Assembly (NCBI GenBank): GCA_964497615.1
Contig: CAZCEC010000002.1
Location: 62,001 to 126,000 of the forward strand
Source: CAZCEC01 sp964497615
GTDB taxonomy: Bacteria > Chloroflexota > Anaerolineae > Anaerolineales > UBA6663
Direction: 5' to 3'
DNA length: 64,000 nt
Shown here: piece after piece, positions 49,798 to 57,892 of the stretch
Layout of the letters: the number at the start of each line of letters is the position of its first letter
How positions within the stretch are numbered: position 1 is the stretch's first letter
The notes under the pieces: generated by a model
Told to the model about the DNA's origin: nothing
Databases searched by the model: none
Seen by the model: only the letters and a program-made list of their open reading frames with translations
Position numbers and translations under genes: made by a program

Positions 49798-51075
49798 CTA
49801 CTTGATCTCGACCACGGCGTCGGTCAGCGCCACGGACAGGGTCTGCGCGTCCAGGTCGCTGGAGAAGACGTTCAGGGCGTTGCCATAGGCCAGCATGTAG
49901 GCCTCAGGCGCGGCGGCGCCGTGCACGATGCTGGGCGCCAGGGTTTCGGCGCCGAAGGCGTCAATCGAGTACTGCAGATAGACGTCGTACAGGCTGCGGT
50001 CGGCGTCGGTGCGGGCCGGGATTGAGCCCTTGGCCGGGTTGAAGGCGTCCTGCCCTTCGCGCGAGCCGCACACCGCCAGCCAGGCCAGGGCTTGCGCCTG
50101 GTTGGGCGCGTTCTTGGCCAGGCCGAAGCTGTCGCTCAGCCACATGAACACGCCGTCGGTGCCGGGGGCGGCCACCCAGCCGTAGTCCACGTCCGGCTCA
50201 AAGCCCTTGCTCAGGGCGTAGCCATGGGCCCAGTCGCCCATGATGGTCATGCCGGCGCGGCCCTCCAGCACCAGGTCCATGGCGGCGGCCCAGCCCAGGG
50301 CCGAGCGGTCGCTGTTGGAGTAGTTGAGCATCTGGCTGAGGGTGTCGATGGCCTGGCCGACACGCGCGTCGGACCAGTTGGCGCCGGGCTGGAACAGCGC
50401 GGCATAGTCCGCCGGGCCGAAGGTGCCCAGCAGCACGCTCTCGAACAGGTGCGGCGTCTCGAACTTATCCAGCCCGCCGACGGCCAGCGGGATGATGTCG
50501 GCCGCTTGCAGGGCGGCGGCCACGCTGAAGAACTCCTCGAAGGTGGTGGGCGCGCTTAGGCCGTGATCGGCGAAGACCTGCTTGTTGTACCACAGCACGT
50601 TGGAGCGGTGGATGTTGACCGGCACCGACCAGATCTCGCCCTGGTAGGTGATCTGCTCCAGCAGCAGGGCGGGCATGACGTCGTTGAAGCCCTGCTCCTC
50701 GAAGAAGTCGGTCAGGGGTTCCATCTGGCCGGCGTCCACGTAGGAGACCAACTCCTTGCCGGCGTGCACCTGCCAGCTATCCGGGGGCTGGCCGCCCTGC
50801 AGGCGCGTCTTGAGCACGGTCTTGGCGTTGGTGCCCGCGCCGCCCGCCACGGTGGCGTTGATGATCTCGACGCCGGGGTTGCGGGTCTGGTAGATCTCGT
50901 ACATGGCGTTGAGGCCGGTGGCTTCGCCGCCGTTGGTCCACCAACTGAAGATTTCGAGCTTGCCCGGTCCGGCGGGGGCGGAGGTGGCAGTGGCAGCGGG
51001 CGTGCAGCCGGCCAGCACCAGCGCCGCAATGAGCAGCAGACTTAGGATTGACAGCATATGCTTCGAACGGGACAT
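49798..51075 (-). CDS. Sugar ABC transporter substrate-binding lipoprotein
   Basis: 425 residues: lipoprotein signal peptide with LAGC (Cys24), then a family 1 extracellular solute-binding fold (LEIFSWWTNGGEATGLNAM, GEIWSVPVNIHRSNVLWYNK, GRAGMTIMGDWAHGY). It captures an oligosaccharide at the cell surface for the two permeases. GGAGAG sits directly before the ATG at 51075, which is preferred over 51096. First gene of the importer operon, with a LacI-type operator pair upstream. Confidence 0.92.
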   Translation of the reverse strand: MSRSKHMLSILSLLLIAALVLAGCTPAATATSAPAGPGKLEIFSWWTNGGEATGLNAMYEIYQTRNPGVEIINATVAGGAGTNAKTVLKTRLQGGQPPDSWQVHAGKELVSYVDAGQMEPLTDFFEEQGFNDVMPALLLEQITYQGEIWSVPVNIHRSNVLWYNKQVFADHGLSAPTTFEEFFSVAAALQAADIIPLAVGGLDKFETPHLFESVLLGTFGPADYAALFQPGANWSDARVGQAIDTLSQMLNYSNSDRSALGWAAAMDLVLEGRAGMTIMGDWAHGYALSKGFEPDVDYGWVAAPGTDGVFMWLSDSFGLAKNAPNQAQALAWLAVCGSREGQDAFNPAKGSIPARTDADRSLYDVYLQYSIDAFGAETLAPSIVHGAAAPEAYMLAYGNALNVFSSDLDAQTLSVALTDAVVEIK

Positions 51076-51219
51076 ACTCTCCTCCACGGTGTCCAATAAC
51101 GAAGGGTGTGTTGTGGGGTGGGGCAGATGCGTGCGGGGGAAGGCGAGTCGCGATCACCTCCTTGGGGAGTAGGGGCGCGCGGCCAGGGGGTGGGGCGAGG
51201 CCGGCGCGCCATCGGTGCG

Positions 51220-51347
51220 TGGGAGCGCTTTCAGCAGCGGATGCCAATAACCGCCGCTGGACAGGACACGCGCGGATTCACAACCATTATTCTACTCCTG
51301 ATTCTGAAACCGCGCACCTGGGAAGATTCGGCCAGGGAGCGCTCCCA
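51220..51347 (-). promoter_or_regulatory. LacI-type operators bracketing the importer promoter
   Basis: TGGGAGCGCTTTCA (51220-51233) and AGGGAGCGCTCCCA (51334-51347) are LacI/GalR-family operators with the central AGCGCT palindrome, 114 bases centre to centre. A TAGAAT -10 box (51289-51294, minus strand) lies between them. A LacI-family repressor (not in this window) could loop the DNA. This is the content of the 458-base gene-free stretch 51076-51533. Confidence 0.7.
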
Positions 51348-51533
51348 TCTCCTGTCGGGGGGTGTGCGCCGGCCCGGGCGGCGGCACGGCTGCGGGCGGG
51401 CCGTCAGGGCGGCGCACTCAGCCGGGCGGCGCTTGTTAGGGCAGACGACTATGCTTGAGCGGTGAGCGGGGCGCGTGAAGGGCCAACAGGCGGCGGGCGG
51501 CAACCTTGCCCGACACCCGGCACCTGGCACGCA

Positions 51534-52736
51534 TCACGGCGTCCACAGCGTGCCGTCGGGCCAGCGCGTCTGCGTCCACTCGACGGGCTTGGCGGTGATG
51601 CCGGCGGTGGGGTATTTGGCGGCCTCGGCTTCGTCGAATTCAATCCCGAAGCCGGGGCGGTCGTTGGGCCACAGGTGGCCGCCGCGGTGCTCAGGCGCGC
51701 CGGGGAACACGGCCCGCAGCCGGTCGGTGAACTCGATAGTTTCCTGGATGCCGAAATTGTGGCAGGCCAGGTCCAGGTGCAGGTTGGCGGCGTGGCCCAC
51801 GGGCGAGACGTCGCCCGGCCCCTGGAAGGCGGTACGCACGCCAAAGGCCTCGCACAGCGCGGCCAGCTTGCGGGCGGGCGTCAGGCCGCCAATGGACGTG
51901 ATGTGGGCGCGGATGAAGTCAATCAACTGTTCGACGATCAGGGGGCGCCATTCGAGCGGGTGCGTGTGCAGTTCGCCCATCGCGATCGGCGTGGCGCACT
52001 GGCGGCGAAGCTGGCGGAACCACTCCACCTGGTCGGGCGAGAGCGGGTCTTCCAGATAGAACAGGCGGTAAGGCTCCAGGGCGCGGGCCAGCCGGATCGA
52101 GTCGATCGGGGCCAGCCGCTCGTGCACGTCGTGCAGGAGAAACAGGTCGTAGCCGATGGCGGCGCGGATGTGCTCGAACAGGGGCGGGACGGAGCGGGCA
52201 TAGGCATCCGGGTCGTAGTAGACGCCGGGAGTGGCCGGGTCGAGCGGGCTGACGTCTGAGAAGCGTCCGCCGTAGCCCCCCATCTGGCAGCGGACGGCCA
52301 GCGCGCCGGTGGCCTGCCACCTGAGCACGTTGTCGAGCACTTCGGCCGGCTCGCGCCCGTCGGCGTGCCGGTAGATCATGGCCGCCTCGCGGCACTTGCC
52401 CCCCAGCAGGTCGTAGACCGGCATCCCGGCGACCTTCCCCTTCAGGTCCCACAGGGCGATGTCCACGCCGCTGATGGCGTTGTTGAGCACGGCGTCGTTG
52501 CGCCAGTAGGTGTTGACGTACATCATGTGCCACAGGTCTTCGATATTGGCCGGGTCGCGCCCGCGCAGCAGGGGGTCGAGGTAGTCGTCCACCGCGGCGG
52601 CGACGAGCGTGGCGCGCCAGGTGAAGGTGGCGCAGCCCAGGCCATACAGCCCTGGCTGGTCCGTCTCCACGCGGACGATGACGAGGATGATGCCCTCGGG
52701 GGCGGTGAGAAAACTGCGAACACGAGTAATTCTCAT
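51534..52736 (-). CDS. manD: Mannonate dehydratase-type enolase superfamily protein
   Basis: 400 residues, mandelate racemase/enolase superfamily, ManD/RspA subgroup: metal ligands Asp203 (HDVHERL), Glu229 (YLEDP) and Glu255 (GELHTHP), His205, the LRxQ-type strand VRCQMGGYGG (Arg149, Tyr155), and the C-terminal DGTLW. It should dehydrate D-mannonate or a related aldonate to a 2-keto-3-deoxy acid, the substrate for the HpaI-type aldolase at 33.4 kb. Glu in place of the aligned Asn in GEVFNS of classical ManD may change specificity. Tandem paralogue downstream in numbering. Confidence 0.85.
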   Translation of the reverse strand: MRITRVRSFLTAPEGIILVIVRVETDQPGLYGLGCATFTWRATLVAAAVDDYLDPLLRGRDPANIEDLWHMMYVNTYWRNDAVLNNAISGVDIALWDLKGKVAGMPVYDLLGGKCREAAMIYRHADGREPAEVLDNVLRWQATGALAVRCQMGGYGGRFSDVSPLDPATPGVYYDPDAYARSVPPLFEHIRAAIGYDLFLLHDVHERLAPIDSIRLARALEPYRLFYLEDPLSPDQVEWFRQLRRQCATPIAMGELHTHPLEWRPLIVEQLIDFIRAHITSIGGLTPARKLAALCEAFGVRTAFQGPGDVSPVGHAANLHLDLACHNFGIQETIEFTDRLRAVFPGAPEHRGGHLWPNDRPGFGIEFDEAEAAKYPTAGITAKPVEWTQTRWPDGTLWTP

Positions 52737-52743
52737 GGGTGTG

Positions 52744-52851
52744 TAAGTGTCAGGTGCCAGGCGTCAAAAGGCGTGTCAAGTGTCAAGTGCCAGGTGTCAA
52801 GTGAATGCGGTGCGTGACACATGACACTTGGCACGCGACACTTGACACGAG
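52744..52851. repeat. TGTCAAGTG / CACTTGACA repeat cluster
   Basis: Multiple copies of GTGTCAAGTG and CACTTGGCAC or CACTTGACAC in both orientations fill the 121-base gap between the two enolase genes. No gene. It may include the -35/-10 of the downstream gene (TTGACG, 16 bases, TACACA). Confidence 0.7.
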
Positions 52852-52857
52852 CTACGT

Positions 52858-54054
52858 TCACGGCGTCCATAGCGTCCCATCCGGCCAGCGCGACTGCGTC
52901 CACTGGATGGGCGGGGCGACGGTGACGGGATACTTGGCGGCTTCGGCCTCGTCCAGGTCCACGCCCCAGCCGGGCCGGTCGTTGGCCCAGACGTGGCCGC
53001 CGCGAATCTCGGGCGCGCCGGGAAAGACTGCCCGCGTGGCGTCGTCGAAATCCACCACTTCTTGAATGCCGAAGTTGTGGCAGGCCAGGTCCAGGTGCAG
53101 GTTGGCGGCGTGGCCGATGGGCGAGACGTCGCCGGGGCCGTGCCAGGCAGTGCGCACCCCAAATGATTCGCACAAGGCCGCCAGCTTGCGGGCGGGCGTC
53201 AGGCCGCCAATGGCGGAGACGTGGGCGCGGATGAAGTCAATCAACTGCTCGCTCACCAGGGGCCGCCACTCCAGCGGGTGCGTGTGCAGTTCGCCCATCG
53301 CGATGGGCGTGGTGGTCTGTTGGCGCAGGCGGCGGAACCACTCCACCTGGTCCGGGGCCAGCGGGTCTTCCAGGAAGAACAGGCGGTGCGGCTCCAGGTC
53401 CTTCGCCAGCCGGATGGCGTCGATGGGGGCCAGCCGCTCGTGGATGTCGTGGAGCAGGTGCAGGTCGAAGCCGACGTTGGCGCGCACGTGGTCGAACAAG
53501 TCCACCACCGAGCGGGCGTAGCGGTCGGGGTCGTAGTACGCGCCGGGAAAGTTGCGCGTCAGGGCGGGCTGATCGTTGAAGCGTCCGCCATAGCCCCCGA
53601 TCTGGCAGCGGACGGCCAGCGCGCCCTGGGCCTGGAACACGCGCACGTTGTCGAGCACTTCGTCCGGGGTGCGGCCGTCGGCGTGCCGGTAGATCATGGC
53701 CGCGGGGCGGCACTTGCCGCCGAGCAACTCATAGACCGGCTGGCCGGCGGCCTTTCCTTTAAGGTCCCACAGCGCCTGGTCCACGCCGCTGTTGGCGCTG
53801 TTGAGCACCGGTCCCCAGCGCCAGGACGAGTTGTGGTGCATGAGCCGCCAGAGGTCTTCGATCTGGTCGGGGTCGCGCCCGCGCAGGAGAGGGTCGAGGT
53901 ACTCGTCCACCGCCTGGGCCACGAGGGTGCAGCGCTGGGTGAAGGTGGCGCAGCCCAGGCCGTACAGGCCGGGCTGGTCGGTCTCGACCTTGACGACAAC
54001 CAGGGCGATGCCGGCGGGGGCGGTGAGCGTCGCTTTGACGCGGGTGATGTGCAT
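52858..54054 (-). CDS. manD: Mannonate dehydratase-type enolase, paralogue
   Basis: 398 residues, about 70% identical by eye to the neighbouring ManD-like protein. The same active site is present (HDIHERL, FLEDP, GELHTHP). Differences cluster at residues 72-90 (HHNSSWRWGPVLNSANS) and 160-175 (NDQPALTRNFPGA), which line the substrate site in this family, suggesting a different aldonate. Start ATG is preceded after 8 bases by a TATACT -10 box. Tandem duplication followed by divergence. Confidence 0.85.
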   Translation of the reverse strand: MHITRVKATLTAPAGIALVVVKVETDQPGLYGLGCATFTQRCTLVAQAVDEYLDPLLRGRDPDQIEDLWRLMHHNSSWRWGPVLNSANSGVDQALWDLKGKAAGQPVYELLGGKCRPAAMIYRHADGRTPDEVLDNVRVFQAQGALAVRCQIGGYGGRFNDQPALTRNFPGAYYDPDRYARSVVDLFDHVRANVGFDLHLLHDIHERLAPIDAIRLAKDLEPHRLFFLEDPLAPDQVEWFRRLRQQTTTPIAMGELHTHPLEWRPLVSEQLIDFIRAHVSAIGGLTPARKLAALCESFGVRTAWHGPGDVSPIGHAANLHLDLACHNFGIQEVVDFDDATRAVFPGAPEIRGGHVWANDRPGWGVDLDEAEAAKYPVTVAPPIQWTQSRWPDGTLWTP

Positions 54055-54062
54055 GGGCCGGG

Positions 54063-54068
54063 AGTATA
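54063..54068 (-). promoter_or_regulatory. -10 box TATACT of the second ManD-like gene
   Basis: The best leaderless candidate here: TATACT, 8 bases, then ATG at 54054. The upstream side is the CACGAATT repeat, which must supply any -35. Confidence 0.55.
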
Positions 54069-54070
54069 AA

Positions 54071-54159
54071 CCTTTGCCACGAATTGCACGAATTTTGACG
54101 AATGAACACGTACCTTTTCGTGAAATTCGTGCTCTGTTTCGTGCAATTCGTGACCAAGG
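54071..54159. repeat. CACGAATTGCACGAA inverted repeat element
   Basis: CCTTTGCCACGAATTGCACG (54071-54090) is inverted at 54138-54159 (TTCGTGCAATTCGTGACCAAG). It is the same family as at 43311 and, more loosely, 28788. It fills the gap between the lipoprotein stop and the enolase start. Confidence 0.85.
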
Positions 54160-54168
54160 TCTTTTTGC

Positions 54169-54858
54169 CTAGAACTCAATCGTGAGATGGTCCTCCACGT
54201 CCGGCGCGCCGCTGCTGGCCGAGACCGAGAAGCTGCCGCCCTCGTCCAGCGTGCCCTCGGCGGCGAACTGGATCAGGGGGGCGGCGTTCGACTGGCTGGG
54301 GTGCAGCAGCTCGGCGTAGGTGGACGCCGTGCCGGTGCGGCGCGAGGGCAGCTCGGCCAGCTCGCCGATGGTGACGACGCCGTCGGCCTGGGCGGCTTCG
54401 ATCTCCGCTTGCGCCAAGAACCAGACCGGCACCGCGCCGCGCCCCGTCATCTCCGAGACCAGCGGGGCCGGGTCGGTCTCCGGGCTGTTGGCCCAGGTCT
54501 CCACCGAGGTGGTGGTGGGCGGGGTGCAGGCGAACGCGCCGGGGCCGGTGTCGCCGGGGAAGTGGAAGAACTGGTTCAGGTTGAAGTCGGCCGGGATGCA
54601 GTCCGGCGGGCGGTAGAAGACGATCACCACCCACTCGCCGTCGGAGAAGGTCTCGTTCTCGCCGAAGCGGGCGTAGAACGGCACCTCGCCCTGGCCCTCG
54701 AAGGTGATGGGCCCGGTGGCCGCGGCCGTGGGCGGGACCGCGGTGGGCGGGACCGCGGTGGGCGGCGGCGCGGTGGCCGTGGGCGCGGGGGTGGGGGCGC
54801 AGGCGGCGAGGGCCAAGCTAAGAGTTAGGCCAAAACACAAACCAAATCGTCGAGGCAT
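54169..54858 (-). CDS. Secreted lipoprotein of unknown function
   Basis: 229 residues: signal peptide with lipobox ALAAC (Cys20), a short repeated Pro/Thr linker (VPPTAVPPT), and a globular domain starting GPITFEGQGEVPFYARFGENE with two later Cys (DCIP and ACTP) that may pair. I recognise no family. AGGAG before the ATG at 54858. Its promoter is nearly the same as that of the secreted protein-kinase-regulator operon at 26.6 kb, so it is a likely target of that two-component system. Confidence 0.75.
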   Translation of the reverse strand: MPRRFGLCFGLTLSLALAACAPTPAPTATAPPPTAVPPTAVPPTAAATGPITFEGQGEVPFYARFGENETFSDGEWVVIVFYRPPDCIPADFNLNQFFHFPGDTGPGAFACTPPTTTSVETWANSPETDPAPLVSEMTGRGAVPVWFLAQAEIEAAQADGVVTIGELAELPSRRTGTASTYAELLHPSQSNAAPLIQFAAEGTLDEGGSFSVSASSGAPDVEDHLTIEF

Positions 54859-54914
54859 GGTACACGCTCCTGTGGGGTGGTGGACGGCGGGGCCGGATTG
54901 CCGCGCGTGACCAT

Positions 54915-54983
54915 GACGATACCGGACCAGCGCCCCCAGCGTCATCGGAGCAGTGCCCCTAAATTGGTCTTGTTGCTTGCTCC
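54915..54983 (-). promoter_or_regulatory. Lipoprotein promoter/operator, twin of 26.6 kb
   Basis: Minus strand: TAGGAGCAA, TTTAGGGGCACTGCTCC, then ATGACGCTGGGGGCGC, eight bases, TATCGT -10. GGGGCA and TGCTCC form an imperfect palindrome. Spacing and core are as at 26597-26650. Confidence 0.6.
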
Positions 54984-55066
54984 TAGCGAGTGGGAGTGCG
55001 TGGCCCCGGCTGGCAAGGGCCGCCTGGGGCGGGGCGCCGGGAACGTAAGGCGTTTGGGCGCAGGCG

Positions 55067-55957
55067 TCAGCGTTGGGCCCGCGCCTGGGCCACGCTCTCG
55101 CGGACGGCGGGGATGACTTCGTTGACGAGGCGGGCCAGCGGCGCGCCCGGCTCGCCGCCGAGCATGAAGGTATCGAAGCCGTGCTCGACGGCCAGCAGCG
55201 TCAGGGTCTCCACCCAATGGCTCGCCGGGCCTTGCAGCAGACCGGTGACCGGGCCGTCGGTGAGGTCGCCCCACAGGTTGACGATGCGGCGGATGGAGGC
55301 GGGGTCGCGGCCGGCGGCCTGGGCGGCGTCGTCGATGCGGGCGTTCTGCGCGGCGATCTGATCGAGCTTGAGATACGACAGCGATGGCACCCAGCCGTCG
55401 GCGGCGCGGCCGATCAGCGCCAGCATCCTGGGGCCATAGCCGCCAATGTAAATGGCGATGTCGTGGGCGGGCGCGGGGCCGGGGTGCATCCCCTTGACGC
55501 TGTACACCTGGCCGTCGTGCTTGATGGAGCGTTCGTCGCTCCAGGCCAGCCGCAGGATGGCGACGGCGTCTTCCACGGCGGCGAAGGCTTCGGCGGGCGT
55601 GCGCGCGGGGCCGCCCATCGCGGCGATGCCCTCCCAGAACGCGCCCGCGCCCAGCCCCAGGTCGAAGCGCCCGCCGCTGAGAATGTCCAGCGACGCGGCG
55701 GCTTTGGCCAGCATGGCCGGCGGGCGCAGGGGCAGGCTGGCCACGTCGCTGAACAGCCGGACGCGCGTGGTGCGCGCGGCGAGGTAGGCCAGCAGGGTGA
55801 AGGCGTCGAAGAAGCGGCGCTGGTAGGGATGGTCCTGGATGCCGATGAGATCGAGGCCCAGGTCTTCCACCTGCGCGGCGGCCCTCAGCACCGCGGCGGG
55901 GTCGGCGGTGGGGGTGAGGAAGTAACCGAAGGTGAGGGGGCGGTGATAGTCGGGCAT
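55067..55957 (-). CDS. Luciferase-like (F420-type) monooxygenase family protein
   Basis: 296 residues, bacterial luciferase-like TIM barrel: FGYFLTPTADPAAVLRAAAQVEDLGLDLIGIQDHPYQ, LASxxLRPPAMLAKAAASLDILSGGRF-type strand and GLGAGAFWEGIAAMG, characteristic of F420-dependent LLM oxidoreductases. It uses F420 or FMN; the substrate is unknown. The frame is open to 56398, but the added sequence has no domain. GAAGG precedes the ATG at 55957. Confidence 0.87.
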   Translation of the reverse strand: MPDYHRPLTFGYFLTPTADPAAVLRAAAQVEDLGLDLIGIQDHPYQRRFFDAFTLLAYLAARTTRVRLFSDVASLPLRPPAMLAKAAASLDILSGGRFDLGLGAGAFWEGIAAMGGPARTPAEAFAAVEDAVAILRLAWSDERSIKHDGQVYSVKGMHPGPAPAHDIAIYIGGYGPRMLALIGRAADGWVPSLSYLKLDQIAAQNARIDDAAQAAGRDPASIRRIVNLWGDLTDGPVTGLLQGPASHWVETLTLLAVEHGFDTFMLGGEPGAPLARLVNEVIPAVRESVAQARAQR

Positions 55958-56378
55958 CGGGCCTTCAGGGCAACGCCGCCGGCGGTGCGGGGCCTTGCGC
56001 TTGGGTGCCGCGGCGCCCGCCTGGCAGGAGTGTATCACGAACGCGCGTCCAAGCGCAGCACCGCGCCGCCGCGGGGTGCATTCGACGTTTTTGGTCAATG
56101 ATACGCGGCGGCTCAGCCGCATCACCGCGCGCTTACCCGTCCGTCGGCCAATAATCCCGGATGCACCCCCGCCGCGCACGTGTGAGCCGGATAAAGTTGA
56201 CCGGCTAAGGGCGCATCTGCCTCTGCCCGGCGCAGGCGTGTATCCGCGAACAGACATCGATGTATAAGCCTGACCTCTGGATATTTCGAGGCGGGCGTTG
56301 TATGATATGGATGCCAATCTCTGGCAGGGGGCAGGCCCTGCCAGGCTGTACCATGCAGTTGACGGTGCAGGAACGGCG
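55958..56378. other. Gene-free region before the orphan regulator
   Basis: No gene is supported in these 421 bases. A TATGAT -10-like box at 56301-56306 could drive the regulator gene, giving a leader of about 65 bases. No repeat family member was recognised. Confidence 0.5.
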
Positions 56379-57074
56379 ATGGTGGACATTGCAGGCAAGC
56401 CTTCAGCCGGCGGAAGCCAGCCGATCTCCGTGCTGATCGTAGATGAGCACGTGTTGTTTCGCGAGGGGCTGGAACGACTCTTGTCGAGTGAACCCGACTT
56501 TCGCGTCGTCGGGCAGGTCGGCTGGCTCCCTCAAGCTGTAGAACGAGTGCTCAGCCTCAAGCCAGACCTGGTGCTGATGGATGTGGCCGCGCGCGATGGC
56601 GACGGGCTGGAGGTGGTGCGGGAGATCGCCCTGCGCTGCCCGGAAAGCGCGGTGGTGGTCCTGACCGTGCTGGACAGCGATGAGGTGGTGTTTGGCGCGC
56701 TGCGCGCTGGCGCCCGCGGCTATCTGCACAAAGACACGCCGTTGGCGCAATTGCTGGCAGCGCTGCGCACGCTGCGTCAGGGCGAGACGATCCTGGCGCG
56801 CCACCTCATCAGCCGTCTCGTCCACGAATTCTCGCAGGACGGCCAGCATGGCGACCTCCACCTGGGCGAGTTAGGCCAGTTGACGGCGCGGGAGCGCGAA
56901 GTGCTGCGTCACCTGCAGACGGGCGCCACGAACCAGGAAATCGCCGAGCGGTTGGTGATTTCGGAGTATACGGTCAAGGCGCACGTGCACCACATCCTGG
57001 CCAAACTCAAGCTGAGGAACCGCGCGCAGGCGGCGCACTTCGCGTCCGAACGCCTGGAGCCGCTGGGCAACTGA
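56379..57074 (+). CDS. Orphan NarL/LuxR-type response regulator
   Basis: 231 residues: receiver with Asp22/Glu23, phosphoacceptor Asp68 (LVLMDVAARDGDGLEVV) and Lys118 (GYLHKD), then a LuxR helix-turn-helix (LTAREREVLRHLQTGATNQEIAERL...). No kinase gene is adjacent. ATG 56379 with AGGA upstream is preferred over earlier in-frame starts at 56298/56307, which overlap the -10 box. It is closed by a strong terminator and stands before the exopolysaccharide cluster, which it may control. Confidence 0.88.
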   Translation: MVDIAGKPSAGGSQPISVLIVDEHVLFREGLERLLSSEPDFRVVGQVGWLPQAVERVLSLKPDLVLMDVAARDGDGLEVVREIALRCPESAVVVLTVLDSDEVVFGALRAGARGYLHKDTPLAQLLAALRTLRQGETILARHLISRLVHEFSQDGQHGDLHLGELGQLTAREREVLRHLQTGATNQEIAERLVISEYTVKAHVHHILAKLKLRNRAQAAHFASERLEPLGN

Positions 57075-57090
57075 GCGGCGTGACCCATCA

Positions 57091-57129
57091 GGGCCGGTCC
57101 CGCGCATGCGCGGGACCGGCCCCTTTTTT
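57091..57129 (+). terminator. Rho-independent terminator
   Basis: A perfect 32-base palindrome, GGGCCGGTCCCGCGCA and its complement (57091-57122), followed by TTTTTT at 57124-57129, 17 bases after the regulator stop. Confidence 0.95.
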
Positions 57130-57166
57130 GTTTCCGGCGTCGCTCAAGCGGCGCCAGACTCCCAAC

Positions 57167-57254
57167 GGACTAGTCCGCCGCCCGGCGCCGAAGCCACGGA
57201 CTAGTCCTGTCTCCATCGTTTGGTCCAGGCCGCGGATTGCCTCGGAAATAGTCC
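57167..57254. promoter_or_regulatory. Array of GGACTAGTCC palindromes
   Basis: Two perfect GGACTAGTCC sites (57167-57176 and 57198-57207) are 31 bases apart, about three DNA turns, and a looser GGAAATAGTCC is at 57244-57254. A TTGACC at 57275-57280 may be the -35 of the next gene. This looks like a regulator-binding array controlling the exopolysaccharide cluster; NarL-type regulators commonly bind such short palindromes. Confidence 0.6.
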
Positions 57255-57329
57255 TTCGCGACTATCCCGGCCAATTGACCCGCGCCGCGCTTCCGCCGCA
57301 TCATGAAGGCATCATCCAGGCCACAGGCC

Positions 57330-57707
57330 ATGCGGGCGAAAGCGAAGCGAGTCCTCCTGGCTCTATCGAGCGCAGTCCTGACGGCAGGCGTCGAAGGCCT
57401 GCTGCGCAGGCGCGCCGGCTTTCAATTGAGCCGGTTGACCGCCGCTGACGGGAGTCTCATCCACGACGAATTGCTCCGCCTCCGGCCCGACGTGCTGATT
57501 GTGGACGAACACACCAACTGGCTGCCGCCGCTGCTCGTGCCCGGGGAAAACGGTTCCGACCTGCCCCGGCGCATCCTTGTGCTGCACGAGCACAGCAACG
57601 TGCTGCATGTGATTGAGGTGTGCGCCCACGAGCTGCACGGGAGCGGTGATCTGGTGAAGTTTGTCACGGCGCCAGCGCCCTCCCCGAAGACGGTGCTCTC
57701 GACCTGA
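57330..57707 (+). CDS. Stand-alone pseudo-receiver protein
   Basis: 125 residues with the size and strand pattern of a receiver domain: RVLLAL (strand 1), RLRPDVLIVDEH (strand 3 with Asp59 at the phosphoacceptor place), PRRILVLHEHSN (strand 4) and LVKFVTA (strand 5). The acidic pair expected after strand 1 is replaced by ALSS, and there is no output domain, so it may be phosphorylation-independent. First gene after the GGACTAGTCC array. ATG 57330 is preferred over 57303 because of the likely promoter position. Confidence 0.55.
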   Translation: MRAKAKRVLLALSSAVLTAGVEGLLRRRAGFQLSRLTAADGSLIHDELLRLRPDVLIVDEHTNWLPPLLVPGENGSDLPRRILVLHEHSNVLHVIEVCAHELHGSGDLVKFVTAPAPSPKTVLST

Positions 57708-57892
57708 GCGCCGAAGCGGGCAGCTTTGCGCCAGCGGCTGCCGACAATGCGGTTACTGGAGACCGGACGTGGGCGGCCCGCCAGGACGGCTAGAGAGTGC
57801 GGCCTCGCCAGGACGTGATGCCGGTGCGGGTCATGTCGCAAGGGCGGAGCACGGCTGGCCCGTTCCAAACGGGGCCGCGGGAAGCGCACCAC

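Noticed and set aside
55958..56398. N-terminal extension of the luciferase-like protein
   Set aside because: 147 extra residues lack any domain and run into the divergent regulator gene; the family start is at 55957.
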